In this document: positions 11,515 through 23,211 of the stretch, piece after piece
Numbering within the stretch: the stretch's first letter is position 1
How the letters are laid out: every line of letters starts with the position of its first letter
NCBI RefSeq assembly: GCF_020921035.1
Contig: NC_063151.1
Location: 22,140,934-22,204,933 of the forward strand
From: Rhodamnia argentea
Lineage: Eukaryota > Streptophyta > Magnoliopsida > Myrtales > Myrtaceae
Length of the DNA stretch: 64,000 nt
Direction of reading: 5' to 3'
The notes under the pieces: generated by a model
Databases searched by the model: none
What the model was told of the DNA's origin: nothing
The model's input: the letters and a program-made list of their open reading frames with translations, nothing else
Translations under genes and position numbers: made by a program

Positions 11515-12030
11515 TAGTCTTCTCTGGAGAAAGGAATTCATATCCACAGGGCTTTCTAAGTTTTGATAATCTTTTCCTTACAGCAATAGGAGATTCTCAG
11601 ATCATTATGACGACTTTGGCTTTGGGGAGCATTTTTTGATTTACTAGCGAAAGCCATTATATAGGTTCGGTACCATCCATTTGAGCTACTTTGGTTAATG
11701 TGCGATAGGGACCAAACTTTGAAACTTTGCCATCTGAGGTCGGAGTTCATTTATCTCTTTTGGTTCTTTTGTTAGAAAAAGAAGTTTTTTTTCCCTGAAA
11801 GTCCTGCCTTCTACTTCTTTGAGCTAGTGCTCTAATGGACATCTAGAAGTTATGTAGGAAGCATGATATAGGCTTCCAGAAACTTATTGTTTTTTGTTTT
11901 ATAGATAACTACTAAAAATTCTCTTCATTCTTGTATTTTTGTTTCGATTTAGACAACTTATGACTCTTCCCATTGTCTTTCCGACCTAGGGTCGCAACTT
12001 CTTATTTTTACTTTTGCTTTCCTTTCACTT
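11515..12030 (+). repeat. PHD-gene intron 1 segment placed after BTB copy 2
   Basis: From just after the BTB stop codon the sequence follows PHD intron 1 (about 50105-50690). Shared phrases in order include GGAGATTCTCAGAT, ACCATCCATTTGAGC, GATAGGGACCAAACTT, CCTGCCTTCTACTTCTTTGA and CTTTCCTCTCATTTG versus CTTTCCTTTCACTTA. Similarity looks roughly 75-80% by eye. So the 3' flank of this BTB gene is a duplicated piece of the PHD locus 38 kb away. Confidence 0.7.
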
Positions 12031-12741
12031 AACTTGCCCCAAGCTCGATAACTCTCAAGCAATGCCCTTCAACATGTTTAAAAAGACAAGATTATCGTGG
12101 TTGAGGGTTCTCAAATGGACTTTTGGAATATGATTAACTTAATTAGCATCTTAAATGGAGTCTCAAATCACACGGACATTTGGAGCGAAAAGGGGGGGAA
12201 ATAAGTTTCATCTCATTCTGCCGATGAGACAGAAAATGCGTGCACCACGTTTGCAAATGATTAAACAAGTTAAACTTAGGTTAACGATAAATGAGATACT
12301 TTTTGATCCGTGATAGCTGATCTTAACCTAAGCATGGATGTAAGGACTCTCAAGAGCCGCATGCCAATTGCCAAATTGCATTTCAAATGGAAAAGCCAAT
12401 TATATACCATGGTGATGACCCGGGCAGGAGCAAATAATATTGATCTCATCCGACATCATGCTCTCTGCACAAAGTGTTCAAAGAATACATAAAAGATGAA
12501 AGGCTCGTTAGTTTTCAAGGAGACTCCCAAAAAGTTGAATGACCAATAGATTTTTAAGTTGGTTGGTTGGTTATTTGCCGTCGATTTAACTAATTGAGCG
12601 CAAAGTCAAAATTTAGTGGTACGTTTGCAAAAAGTCATTGCAATATACCCTAGATGAAAATAAGAATGAAGTTCGATAACCCCAAATGTAAAAACCCTAC
12701 ACTGGAGTATAGTCTCTCTTATCCGCAAGCAACTGGTTTGT
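12031..12741 (+). repeat. BTB 3'-flank module, copy R3
   Basis: Copy of the duplicated flank, with AACTCTCAAGCAATGCCCTT near 12050 and TGGAAAAGCCAATTATATAC near 12385. It reaches the 3' end of BTB copy 3 on the minus strand. Together with the PHD-derived segment it forms the roughly 1.2-kb spacer between the two convergent BTB genes. Confidence 0.6.
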
Positions 12742-15422
12742 CTAAAATTTCCCCAAGAATGCTCTGTATATCTTCAGCATAAGACGTGGGTCCTTGTTGA
12801 CGAATTCCCAGTAGTCTTGATGTTTCTGGAGTTCATATATGTTGTCCAAGATTAAGCACAAGGCAGCCTCAAGAAGAACCTTCGCATTTTGCTGGTGCAC
12901 AAAGGCATAATATTTTATCGAGTTGTCCCAGTTTAGTTTGGATACCAAGATCATCTCACAATAAGCTTTGAGGTGCACCACCTGGTGCTTTTCGGCCAAT
13001 ACTAGAAGTTCACAAGCCATTTGCTCATCGAGCCACGCTTCAGCATAAAGATAGTCGACAAATGCTCGGAGGGCATCACATGACATGTCGCTCATCTTAA
13101 TGGTGCCACTTTGGCTTTCTTCCATCTCATTCTCGAGCATTGCTTTAAATACTGTGGACCGGCTAGCCTGATTGTAAAAAGAAAATTAAAGAGGACTCAC
13201 AAACGCAATTCTTGCATTGTGAAAACTCAGATATTTATGCATCATATCTGTAATCTGTAATATGAATCAGAGTTTGCTAAATTGAAGGGACTCCAGATAT
13301 GAATATTATGAGCATGCAAGCAAAGCTTCTGAAACATATCCTTGCTATCTTTATCAATTACAAAAACTATAAAAACTAGAAGACCCCTATGTGAAGGGGA
13401 AGACCATAACTCAAGCTTGTGTAATGTTTTGAGTTGATACTCCAATGAAATGCGCATGGCAGCAGGCAAAATGCATATCCCGTGGCTCAAGCATCAGAGT
13501 CATGATGCAGAAGTTCATAGAGTTGATAATGCTGATTATAGACGATTCAACAACTATTTACACTGCTAATTTCAGCATTACATCCTGAAAACGGTGAACA
13601 TAAGAAAGTTAAGTTTACGTGAAGAAGAGAGAAGACCAAGACCACTCCAAGCAATTATTGAGGCCAGAAAAGAAAGAAGGAAGAGGTCCAACATCCTTTT
13701 TTGAGGCCGGATCACCAAAAAGATCGATCATTGGATGCATATGTTGAGAGCTCTTGGTGATTTAGTCAAGACTTGTTTGAGGAGGAAAGAAGTGATCTAA
13801 CAGAACTAGTTTGGCAGTGACCCGCTATATAAAATTTAAAGTGGACAAAAGGCATAACTCTAATGTGAATAATTGCAGTTTGATTTTAATTGGTTAGCTT
13901 TGATCTAGGACACAACAATGAGGATAGTAATTATGTAAATCATTTATGCAATCCCTATCTAAGCATCTCTGAAGAGTATCTGGCGGCAAATGTAGTCATT
14001 TACTAAAGGAAGTTTGTTACATTACATGGTTGGCTGCCTCCTAATTGACATCCTCATGCACAAGAAATGTGAAGTCTGGCTTAGCTTGACGAGCAGGAGA
14101 TAGCTAGAGGATTTCATTCAGCCAATAATAATATAAGTAGCTTTCTTCAAGAATATGACAGCATGAAAGTTCAAGATGGCAAGCTAGTTAAAGGGGTTGT
14201 GTGGACCTCCTATGGGGCATCGGAAGCATTTAATCATGCAAACCCTAACTCATTATCCGCAAGCAATATCATTTTTGGGGCACTCTTTGCTTTCAAACTG
14301 AAGCTACCACCCTGTCATGAACTTCCAAGTGGCGAGGGCAAAAAGTGATCGCCGTATACTAGTAAGCCATAGGTACCATTGTGTGAGCACCTCCTATGTT
14401 ACCAAATTCTCATGAACACATAAAAGTCATCTTAAAAGTCCAACTGCAAATACACCGTAGGTTTCCCTTACTTAAATCTATCAACACAAACTACCATGAG
14501 AAATCCTCTACGAGCATTGCTCTTTTCCCTCTCTTACAACTCCTCTCTGCCTCAACTAAAATGAAAGATCTGAGAAACCTCAATAGCTCGACCCAGATAA
14601 CTGAATTTCATAACAATCTGACCAACCCCGTTTTAAGACCATCTATATCCACCGTAAGCTCTCCCAATCGAGTATCTTGTCTTCCTTTTTCACAGTCTAG
14701 CACGTCAACTTTGCAGAAATTAGGACTATCAAACAAAGATTCAGCATACAATGGTTTGTCGCACCTTCATTGAATGACCGGTAGAAGTCGTAAAGATCGA
14801 GTTCCCGCATCTTATCTTCCCCACTCTCACCAAGAATAATTCTAAAATTACTTCGTGACGTAATTGACCACTTATTTGCCATTGATCACACAACTAATCA
14901 CCACCCTACGAGACCCGCCCGCTATTGGAACTTGGAGCAAGGAACAGAGCATACGAACCCATCCATTCAAATAGAGATCAGAGCAAAGACAAAGAAAATC
15001 GCAAAAATTTAAATGGAGATCAGAGCAAAGACAAGGAAAAACCCAAAATATCGATCGAAGAAAAATCAGCAATGATATTAATAAACTGAGCAAGAGCTGA
15101 TGCTCACCAGAATAGCCCTGTGAGCCGGCACCGGCATAGATGGGTCTCCGTTGGGACCGTCCTTGGCGGCGACCAAGACGACGTCGGTGAACCCGGGGCC
15201 ATGGGAGCAACCACTGAGGTGGCAGTGGCGGCCGGTTGGAGACCAGAAACTCAAGAAAGCGACTTTGGCCTTTAAATTCTCGACCTCTCGCTTGAGCTCT
15301 TCCTCAGTCTCGCTGACCTCCTCGGAGCACCGCTTGCACGTGCCGGCATCGAGCGTGACGCACTCCTCTTTGCAGGATGTGCACCGCATGGAATCGGTCT
15401 CCTCCTTGCAGGGTCGCCGCAT
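12742..15422 (-). CDS. BTB/POZ domain protein (At4g08455-like), copy 3
   Basis: Minus-strand two-exon gene: exon 1 is 15422-15108, with a GTGAGC donor, and exon 2 is 13167-12742 after a CAG acceptor, phase 0. It gives about 246 residues. The start MRRPCKEETDS matches copy 2. The cysteine motif (MRCTSCKEECVTLDAGTCKR), the coiled coil (EVSETEEELKREVENLKA) and the BTB core (TVFKAMLENEMEESQSG, AFVDYLYAEAWLDEQMA) are present. The conserved EACLDEQM reads EAWLDEQM here and in copy 4, and the C-terminus is shortened to KIYRAFLGKF. Exons, intron and flanks mirror copy 2, and the two genes converge. The frame is open, but the altered tail leaves function uncertain. Confidence 0.75.
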
Positions 15423-15499
15423 TTGCCGAGGGAGAGCTAACTCGCTTGCCAAACCTCTCGACGACAGAAAAGTAATAAAATAACAGCTTCTTGTCATAA

Positions 15500-16665
15500 A
15501 AAAATAAAATTTAAAGAAGGGCATGAAATGTATTTTGTTTCAAGAGCTTGAATTGCCATTCTCATTTTTAAAAAGTACTTTCGTCATTTTATTTTGGGAA
15601 AAATCCAAAAAAGGGCCCGAGTCTTCAGATTTTCTCCAATAAGGGCCCCAAATGAATATTGTTTCAAAAAAAAGACCCGAAGTCCTCATATTTTCTCAAA
15701 TAAGACCTCCAAGTGAACACTGTTTCAAATAAGGGCTTGAAATGACCATAAAATTTCAAAAAAGAGCATGATTTAAGGGCATTTTAGTATTTTCACTTAT
15801 TTAATTTTTTATTATTCTTATTGTTATATGTTTTCTCATCCAAAAAAAAAAAAAAAAAAGAAGGGAAAGTGGACCTTTACAAGCGGGAGGGGCGACCCTC
15901 CCGCTTGTGGCCACCGCCCCACCGCCGGAGGGCGGTAGGCGGGGCGGCAAAGCCTCGGCGGGGTCGCCGGTGCCTCGGCTAGGGCCGGCAACCCGGCCAA
16001 CCGGAGGCGAGGGCCTTTGGCCCTCGCCAAAATCGAGAGAGGGTTGGGCCTTCTCCCGGATCCGGGTGAGGGCCGGTGGTCCCCGCCCAGATCCGGGATC
16101 ACCGGCCATCACCCTATCATCGGTGGGGGTCGCCTAGTCAAGGCGACTCCAACCCAGCCCCCGGCGACACCTGGTGATCTCCGATCCGGGCGGGGATCGC
16201 CGACCCTCACCCGCATCCGGGAGAGGGCTCGACCCTCCAGACTGTGGATGGGTTTTTTTTTTTTTTTAATCGGGAAAAAGAAAAAAATGAATAAAAAAAT
16301 TAAAATGTGAAATGACGAAAGCGCCCTTCAGGCCGGACCTTTTTTTAAAATATTATGATCACTTCGGGCCCTTAATTGAAACATATTATGTCACTTTGAG
16401 TCCTTATTTGAAACATAGTTCACTTGGGGCCCTTATTTGAGAAAATCGAGGACTTCAGGGCCCTTTTTTGGATTTTCCCAAAAAAAAAAAGAGGAAAAAG
16501 AAGGAAAAAAAATCAAAATAAGAAATGACTAAAATGTCCACGATCAAGTCTTTTTTGAAATAAGGAGGATATTTCGGACACTTATTTAAAATAAAGTCTA
16601 CTGCAGATCCTTATTTGAGAAAATAAAAATATTTCATGCTCTTGAAATTTTTTCTAAAAAATAAT
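15500..16665. repeat. Older family C element interrupted by a newer one
   Basis: The DNA on either side of the complete element at 15596-16479 also looks like family C: the left part (about 15500-15595) has TTTGTTTCAAGAGCTTGAA and the right part (about 16490-16665) has the reciprocal CTTATTTGAGAAAATAAAA. The simplest reading is one element nested in an older relative. The outer ends are eroded, so its limits are approximate. Confidence 0.4.
15596..16479. mobile_element. Inverted-repeat element, family C, complete
   Basis: An 884-bp element with long inverted ends: the left starts GGGAAAAATCCAAAAAAGGG and the right ends CCCTTTTTTGGATTTTCCC. Subterminal phrases of the CCTTATTTGAAACA type are repeated several times in both arms. 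The centre (about 15880-16245) is very GC-rich and produces several overlapping open frames with no recognisable protein, which I treat as composition artefacts. It is probably a non-autonomous DNA transposon; no clear target duplication was found. Confidence 0.65.
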
Positions 16666-16770
16666 TTTGGATAAATTTGTCATAAATGTAACAGTTTGAG
16701 ATTTTTCATGGTATTAACCTTAAAATAATGAAAAGTAATCACTTGCAACTCTGAAACCTCTATTTGGATG

Positions 16771-19619
16771 TGTCGCGACCTAAAAATTTAGAAAATTTCC
16801 AAGCTAATGGATTATCGGGTTAATTATTTAACTAACTTAACTCGAACTCTCCCAAGTCCATACCAAATCGCAACTTGAGGTTCAATTGATTAACATGCAA
16901 TGTATTTTAATTTTGGAGCCGCCACTAATCATTTATGGTAGGTTGATTAGAAACATAAATAAAATAGCGGGAGAACTATTTTATTCCTACGAACCAAAGA
17001 TTAAGAATTCGGGGACTTGATTACGCCGGATTACTCTAACGCCCTTTCGGTACCATTTTATTTCATGAAAAATCATTTGAGAAGGCAACATTAATTGATT
17101 TTAACCTAAGTTACTAACAAAGGTTATCATGCGAATGCACAATCAATTAATGAACATCCGTAAGTCAATATAATCAAGAGAGCATGCACCACACAAAATT
17201 ATTTTTTTTTTATTTTCGATTTTTATATGAATGCATGAAAGACTATACTATATATGATGCAATGTCGTGATGCAAATGCAAGACTAAGTTAAATGACGTG
17301 CAAAAGATGACATGCAAATGAAAATTAACTTCGTGATGTATGAATTAATTCAAATTTTAAATATGCAATTTTAAACTAATGTAACAAGATATGCTTATAG
17401 TTTAATTAAATTGATTACGTGATGTTGGAATCAATTAAATTGACCTAAGCATACAATTCTACATAGAATGCAAACTAACATGCAACCTATATGACATGGT
17501 ATGAGGTGACATAGCAAAGATGAATGACGTGGCATGGATGATGTGGCAAGATGTCGTGGCAAAGATGAATTTTTTTATTTTCGGATGAATTTATTTCCTA
17601 AAATAGAACTATGCCAAAATAATTTTTATCTTGCATATTTTAGAGTTTACATTCACCTAAACCCTAATATATTGAAGCTATATTTTTTAAACATGAGATT
17701 CTATTTGAATATGCAATTTTCTATCCTAAAATGCAATCTAACCTAATTATTTACAAAAAAAAAGATTAAATATGCAATGATCTACATGATGCTAGTTTTG
17801 AAAAGATACGTAATTTTCAAATATAGAAAGTGAATGAATACAATTTTTTAGAATTTTCGAGATTGGATCACGCGACGGATATATTCTAAAAAAAATATGA
17901 CAATCAAACAATTCAAATCAAATTAGGAAAGTGAATATACCAATCAATGTCAATCAAGAAAGTGGATATATCAATCAAGTTTTGAAATATTTCGTGAATA
18001 TTTGAATTAATCTTTAATTCGTAATCTTACGATTAACGATTAAACCCAAATCCTTGCCTAATCGAGTATTCCATCAATAATCCTAAAGATGGACGTTCTC
18101 GATCGTGTGACAAGTTGTGCATTAGGAAAGATTATTTTCCTAATCAACCTGTATTTTGGAAAAATATCCACTTCGATGCAATATTCAAGATATGCAAATA
18201 AATCACAAAATAAGCAAGTGAATATATCAAAGTTCAAGATAAGAAATTTACCTTGTCTTGCAAATTTATGCTTCTCTAATTTGGACCGGACCAAATTTTG
18301 CACTCCAAGCTTCCACTCCTTGGATCGGTTTAGTGAGGACACGTTCGATGGGAAATCTGCTGGTCTTTGTGCTATGCAATGGTGTACAAGGCGAGACTTG
18401 TGGAACACCTATGAAGGGCCTGCAAAGTCAACAATATCATTCAAGGAGATTACTACGCTGCATATGGACTAGGCTTGGAAGGATTCTAGAGAATCGAGGC
18501 TCTCTTTTGAGATATATTAAAAAAAAAACTTCGTGGCAATGGTCTCTCGTCGCAGGATAGAAAGGGTCAACGACAGCGAGTCGGACTAGCGGGGGATAGC
18601 ACCGATGAAGACGCTAGAATAGGATTCTTCGTCGTCATCAAAAGTAGAGACGAGACAGCTCGGACGAGGCGGCACAACGACTGATTCTTCAGAGCCGTAG
18701 GCTTATTAGGTTGGATCGGAATCGCAAATCTGAAACTTCGTGGCCGCCCGTCAAGACGTTCAACAAATCAATAAGAAGTGAAAACCGCGAGCGATGACCT
18801 TCAGTACGTCTCGTGTGGATCTGCAAGAAAAGGAGAATTAAAGCAAAAAAATCACTTTTGTTGTTGACCTCACCTGTTCGTCACCTTGCATGGGGATGAG
18901 GACGTTATGATGAGGGCGCCCACTAATACTTGGACTTGAGGTTAAGCCTTAATTCCTGCAGATCAACTCCATGAACGTGAGACAGAAGTCCCTCTCTATC
19001 CTTTTCTTTTTTTTCTTTTTTCTCTCAACTTCTCACGTGATTTTTGAGCTGGAAAATTTTCCTGACTCCTTCTCTCTCTCTCTCGCCTATGGCTCTCGAC
19101 ATCTTCCCCCTTCCGTCTATAGTGAGTCTTATTTATAGGCAAAATCAGTATGCCTCCTTTCCAGCGGTGGGTGAATTTTTAGGAAGAAAATTGTCTATGA
19201 ATCATGCGGAAATCCCATATTTTATATCTACCGAATCATCCAAAATATTCCTTTTATTCATATGATCGAGAATAACAAAACAAATACGTTGAGAATAATT
19301 TGCACATGCTTGTTGCTTCACAAAATTTTTCTTTCCCATTAAACTTTACACAATTCCCTTAAATAGTTGAATGTGCATGAATGTATTTGGAACCATCTGC
19401 ACATCACATGTAACTTCGGTCCCCATGACGGAATTCCAAGATTATTCAAAACCATTCATTTTATGCTCATCCACCGCCATTCCGGATAATATGCAAAATG
19501 CATGATCGACAAAAACTAAATATAAATTATGAATTATTTTTTGTGAGAGCTAAAACTAATCCTCTCTTTTTTTATACAAGATAAATGATTTAAGAAAAAT
19601 CAAAATTTAGGTGTCAACA
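16771..19619. mobile_element. Solo LTR, 2.85 kb, with 5-bp target duplication
   Basis: The sequence starts TGTCGCGACC and ends GGTGTCAACA (TG...CA ends), and both sides carry GGATG (16766-16770 and 19620-19624). The whole 2849 bp is free of recognisable retrotransposon proteins, primer site or polypurine tract, as expected of a solo LTR left by recombination between the two LTRs of one insertion. The great length suggests a Ty3/gypsy Tat/Ogre-type or LARD family (inference). With only one LTR its age cannot be estimated from the window, but the intact ends and target repeat argue against great age. Confidence 0.75.
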
Positions 19620-19624
19620 GGATG

Positions 19625-22560
19625 TGATTAATTTCACCCTTATAAGTCATCCTGACCAATTCTCGTGAAGAATTTTAACAATTGTGAAAACAAAAATACC
19701 ATAGTCCATATTGAGTATGTTATCAAGAAAAGTACAATCTCACTTTTGTTTGGTGATTCTCCCATGGTGTTCTTTTTTATTTTCAATTCCAAGTATCTTC
19801 TTCTCTTAACATAAATTTCTTTTTTTTAAAAAAAAAATTCATGAAAATAAGAGCTTAAAGTGGATTTTCTTTTAAATAAGGACATAAAATGCCCTCATTA
19901 TTTCAAAAAACAGACCGACTAAGGATATTTTTATCATTTTTTTTATTTTTTTTTGTTCCTTATTTTTTATTGAACCAATGCAACTCAACTCATAATGTCT
20001 TTGATATCATAGTCATCTCATAAATTTCGATTAAGAAAAGAATTTTATGCCTTTTTAATGCCTTGTGATTTATAAGCCACTTATATGATGTAGATGAGGC
20101 CTAAGGTCATGCGACTCAGGCAACTTAGGCGACCGTCGCCCGCCCTACCCTAAAGAAGAAGATGAACAACATCAATCTAGGGGTCTACTTTAAAAAAAAA
20201 GGGTAAAAATGGATTTTCATTAAGGTTTTGAGGACAAAATAGGTAACTGACTAATTTTATTAATGGGGCCTTCGTCATTCAGAAAATACTAAAATCCCAA
20301 TACTGGTCCCAACTAGCTTTAGGCTTTTAGCCTCCTCATGACTGGCATTTGGCCAAAAGCTCCTTGAAAAGACTTGCTAATAAACACCCCAGCATTTTCC
20401 TAAGGGTCTTTCGAGGCTTCTAGCCCCTTAGAAAAGTTAGACCAAATGCAATTAACCACGATGAGGGCTTGTAGCTTAAATCTAATTTTTAAAGCAAATT
20501 GTATTTAAATTAAATAAAAAAATAAAAGAGAGAGAGAAACTAGGCAACGAGGGCTTGTAGACCTCACCATCTGGTATATGTTTCCTCCTCTATGTCTTTA
20601 ATATTTCAGTCATTTATTCAAGTAAATTTTGCATCAAAAAATCATATTTGGATTAAAAAGATATCATTTTAGCCACATCTTCACCACGTAGAATAAAAAA
20701 AAATAATAATAAAAAGCAACATTAGCATCTTTCGTCAATCCAATTAGACGGAGTTGATGGAAGGACTTGATTGAATCAATTTGACAAATTTTATGATTTA
20801 ATTACACTTTTTGTTGCACGTTTTAGGACTTTTAGATCATTTATCCATATTCTAAATAAACAAGGAGAAATACCTTTTAAGGATTTCTATTTCCCTGATC
20901 CTTATATTACTCTCTCGACTTCTGTATACGATAATATCACATTCAATTATCAGTGTAATATACCCAGCTTCCTTTTCTCTGACTGAGCTGAACCATGATT
21001 TGAGAAAAAAAAAATTGGACAAAGAAAAGACTTCACAGCTAAGATTTCAATCACCCAACTTGCAAAACGACGGTATATGATCAAAACGAACTGGAATATG
21101 CCATTTGACAGAATTGTTCATGTCTAGCTTCATGGTGTCATGTGCTTCAGTTGACTACGTCCTACACAATCCAGTTAAAAGTGTATGAGTTGCGTGGTTT
21201 CTTGAGATTGTAGACCCAAACCCGAACGTGCCGGTGTCGCTTCAAACCCGCTTTCTCGCATCGAAGCCAACAGAGGCATGCTTTCAATTTCCAGTACAAC
21301 TCCTTACTCGCGTGTCGCTGCACCTCTTCCTTTACTCCCCCGCATTCATCGCTTGCCCCATGCTTGTCTTGCGAAATGTCAGAGTTCTTGGTGAAATCAT
21401 TAAAATGTGCTAAGTAGATGAACTAAATCTGGTCCGGATTCGAGCACATAGAGCTGCACGCTTCGATAAACATGAATTTCACGGTACAAAACAGATCCAC
21501 TTTGCATTTGCATGCGACTGAAATACAGAAAAGCCCGCGGAGTCCCCAAATTCCACGTCGGAGATGTTGAACGATGCACAACCACCAGTCACTATCTGCG
21601 TATCACAAACTGATCAAATATGGTATACCAAGTAATGTGGCGACCTCCTAATGGGCATCGAAGGTGGCCTACATGCCTCCATGCAATAAATCTTTTTCAG
21701 TTCAACTCATGAATCAATGTACTTCTCAGAAAAGTATGTCCTGCTAAAAGATTGATATTAACCCTTCTGCAAATCTGACCAGCCAGACAATCAGCTTCGT
21801 TTGTAATGGAGATCTATCCCGCTCTCCCTATCCCTCTCCCTCACTCAAAGAATAACAATATGCCATCCACATATAATGAACAAACAAACTATAAGGTGAA
21901 TTAGACTTAGATTTAGAACAAATTGGACCGAAAAGGCCAAGTCGACACACCACCCCCAACCAAAAGCAAAATCTACGTAAGAGATTTAAAGTACGGTGAC
22001 AATCACCTTGAGTTAACTTGAGTTCTTTTGCAAGATCTGCAAAAAAAAATGACGATAAAAATCGAGGCCTGGAGTATCAATTTACATTCGGCTTTTCACG
22101 CATCGTTTTCTCGGTTTGCTCTCTCACGGTCTCACCCACCATTAACTATAGAGAAAAGATCCAACCTTCATAAGTCTTAATTAAACCAAAAGGAAAAAGG
22201 AGCATACCATTTCATATATGTCAAAATGCATTAAAAAATGACCTCAAGTAAAACGAAAGACCAAAGACTAAAGTTTTATGAATCCAAGGGCTAATTTTTC
22301 ATCTTGAGGAAGATCCATTGAAAGAAAAAGAGAGACAACTTGACGGTTCTTATTCACCTTGTTGAACACACACACATGCGCTTAACCCTTTTATTATTCT
22401 ACCCTTATCACTGACAATACTTTCCAACGCTCACTCTCACGTTGCGACGTAGATATCAAATAATGCTAATTTGTTACATAAAACACTCACTCTATATATG
22501 TTGCCGTAGAGACTTAGCAAAGATGTCTACAAGTTGATCCTCCATCCTTGTGTGTTGAAG
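19625..22560. other. Gene-poor stretch
   Basis: About 2.9 kb in which I see no gene. Positions 19840-19960 hold a fragment of family C wording (AATAAGAGCTTAAAGTGGAT). The rest is AT-rich single-copy-looking DNA with short open frames of no recognisable family at 20771-20986 and 21228-21413. No tRNA or other RNA gene is apparent. Confidence 0.4.
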
Positions 22561-22599
22561 AATAATCTGCCTCTATGTGCTTAGTTTGCTCATGCAATC

Positions 22600-22850
22600 A
22601 ACCGACGTCCACTTTAGTGATTTTAGATTAAAATTGATTGGACTGACTCAATTATATAAATGCAAAAAATCTTAGGACTAAATTGAAATCGATGCAAAAG
22701 ATTTAAGACTCAATTGGCACCAATAAAAGGTTTAGGATTGAATTGACATCAATGCAAAAGACTTATGACTAAATTGACACTAAAAAAAAGTTCGGGACTG
22801 AATTGGCATCAATACAATAGGTTTGTGATTTTTTTTACACTTTCCCCGAT
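22600..22850. repeat. Family A fragment
   Basis: Repeated phrases of about 35-40 bp, such as TTTAGGATTGAATTGACATC and GACTAAATTGACAC, are typical of a family A arm, ending in a CACTTTCCCC terminus near 22848. Only one arm is present. Confidence 0.5.
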
Positions 22851-22924
22851 AACTAACTGCCTAGGTATGATGGATTTGGTATTTCAACACTTCAAATCTT
22901 ATTGTGTCAAATTATTTCACATTT

Positions 22925-23072
22925 GTATAGGTAAATTTGAAAAGAGAAAGTGAGATGAAAGTGACTTTTGTCTTTATATGGACAAGCCTGTCATAGATTT
23001 ATGTGCGTGCTTGAAAAAGAAGAGAATCATATAAAAGTGTAAGTATTTTTAGGGCGTGAATGTGGCACTGAC
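22925..23072 (+). repeat. CML 3'-flank relic without a CML gene
   Basis: GAAAAGAGAAAGTGAGATGAA and ACTTTTGTCTT, then GACAAGCCTGTC, match 1440-1495 and 39610-39672 downstream of the two calmodulin-like genes. No EF-hand frame lies upstream. It is joined, via a MITE, to BTB flank copy R4, the same order as after the two CML genes. Confidence 0.55.
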
Positions 23073-23211
23073 TTAATATAGGGTTAATATCACAAAAAAT
23101 TTCTTATTGGTGTACTTATAATAAATTTATCCCAAATATTTTTTTTACTACGAAAAATTCCAAAGTGGTACACTTATTATAAATTTACCTTAAACTATTT
23201 TTTTGACCATC

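Noticed and set aside
15801-16310. Several overlapping open frames of 76-103 residues rich in Pro, Gly and Arg on both strands
   Set aside because: They lie wholly in the GC-rich core of a family C inverted-repeat element, overlap in several frames, and resemble no protein family; they are composition artefacts.
18058-18560. Three overlapping open frames of 100-127 residues near 18.1-18.5 kb
   Set aside because: They lie inside the solo LTR, overlap on both strands and match no retrotransposon or host family I recognise.
20771-21413. Open frames at 20771-20986 and 21228-21413
   Set aside because: Short, no domains, no splice or promoter signals, and no similarity to the duplicated modules.
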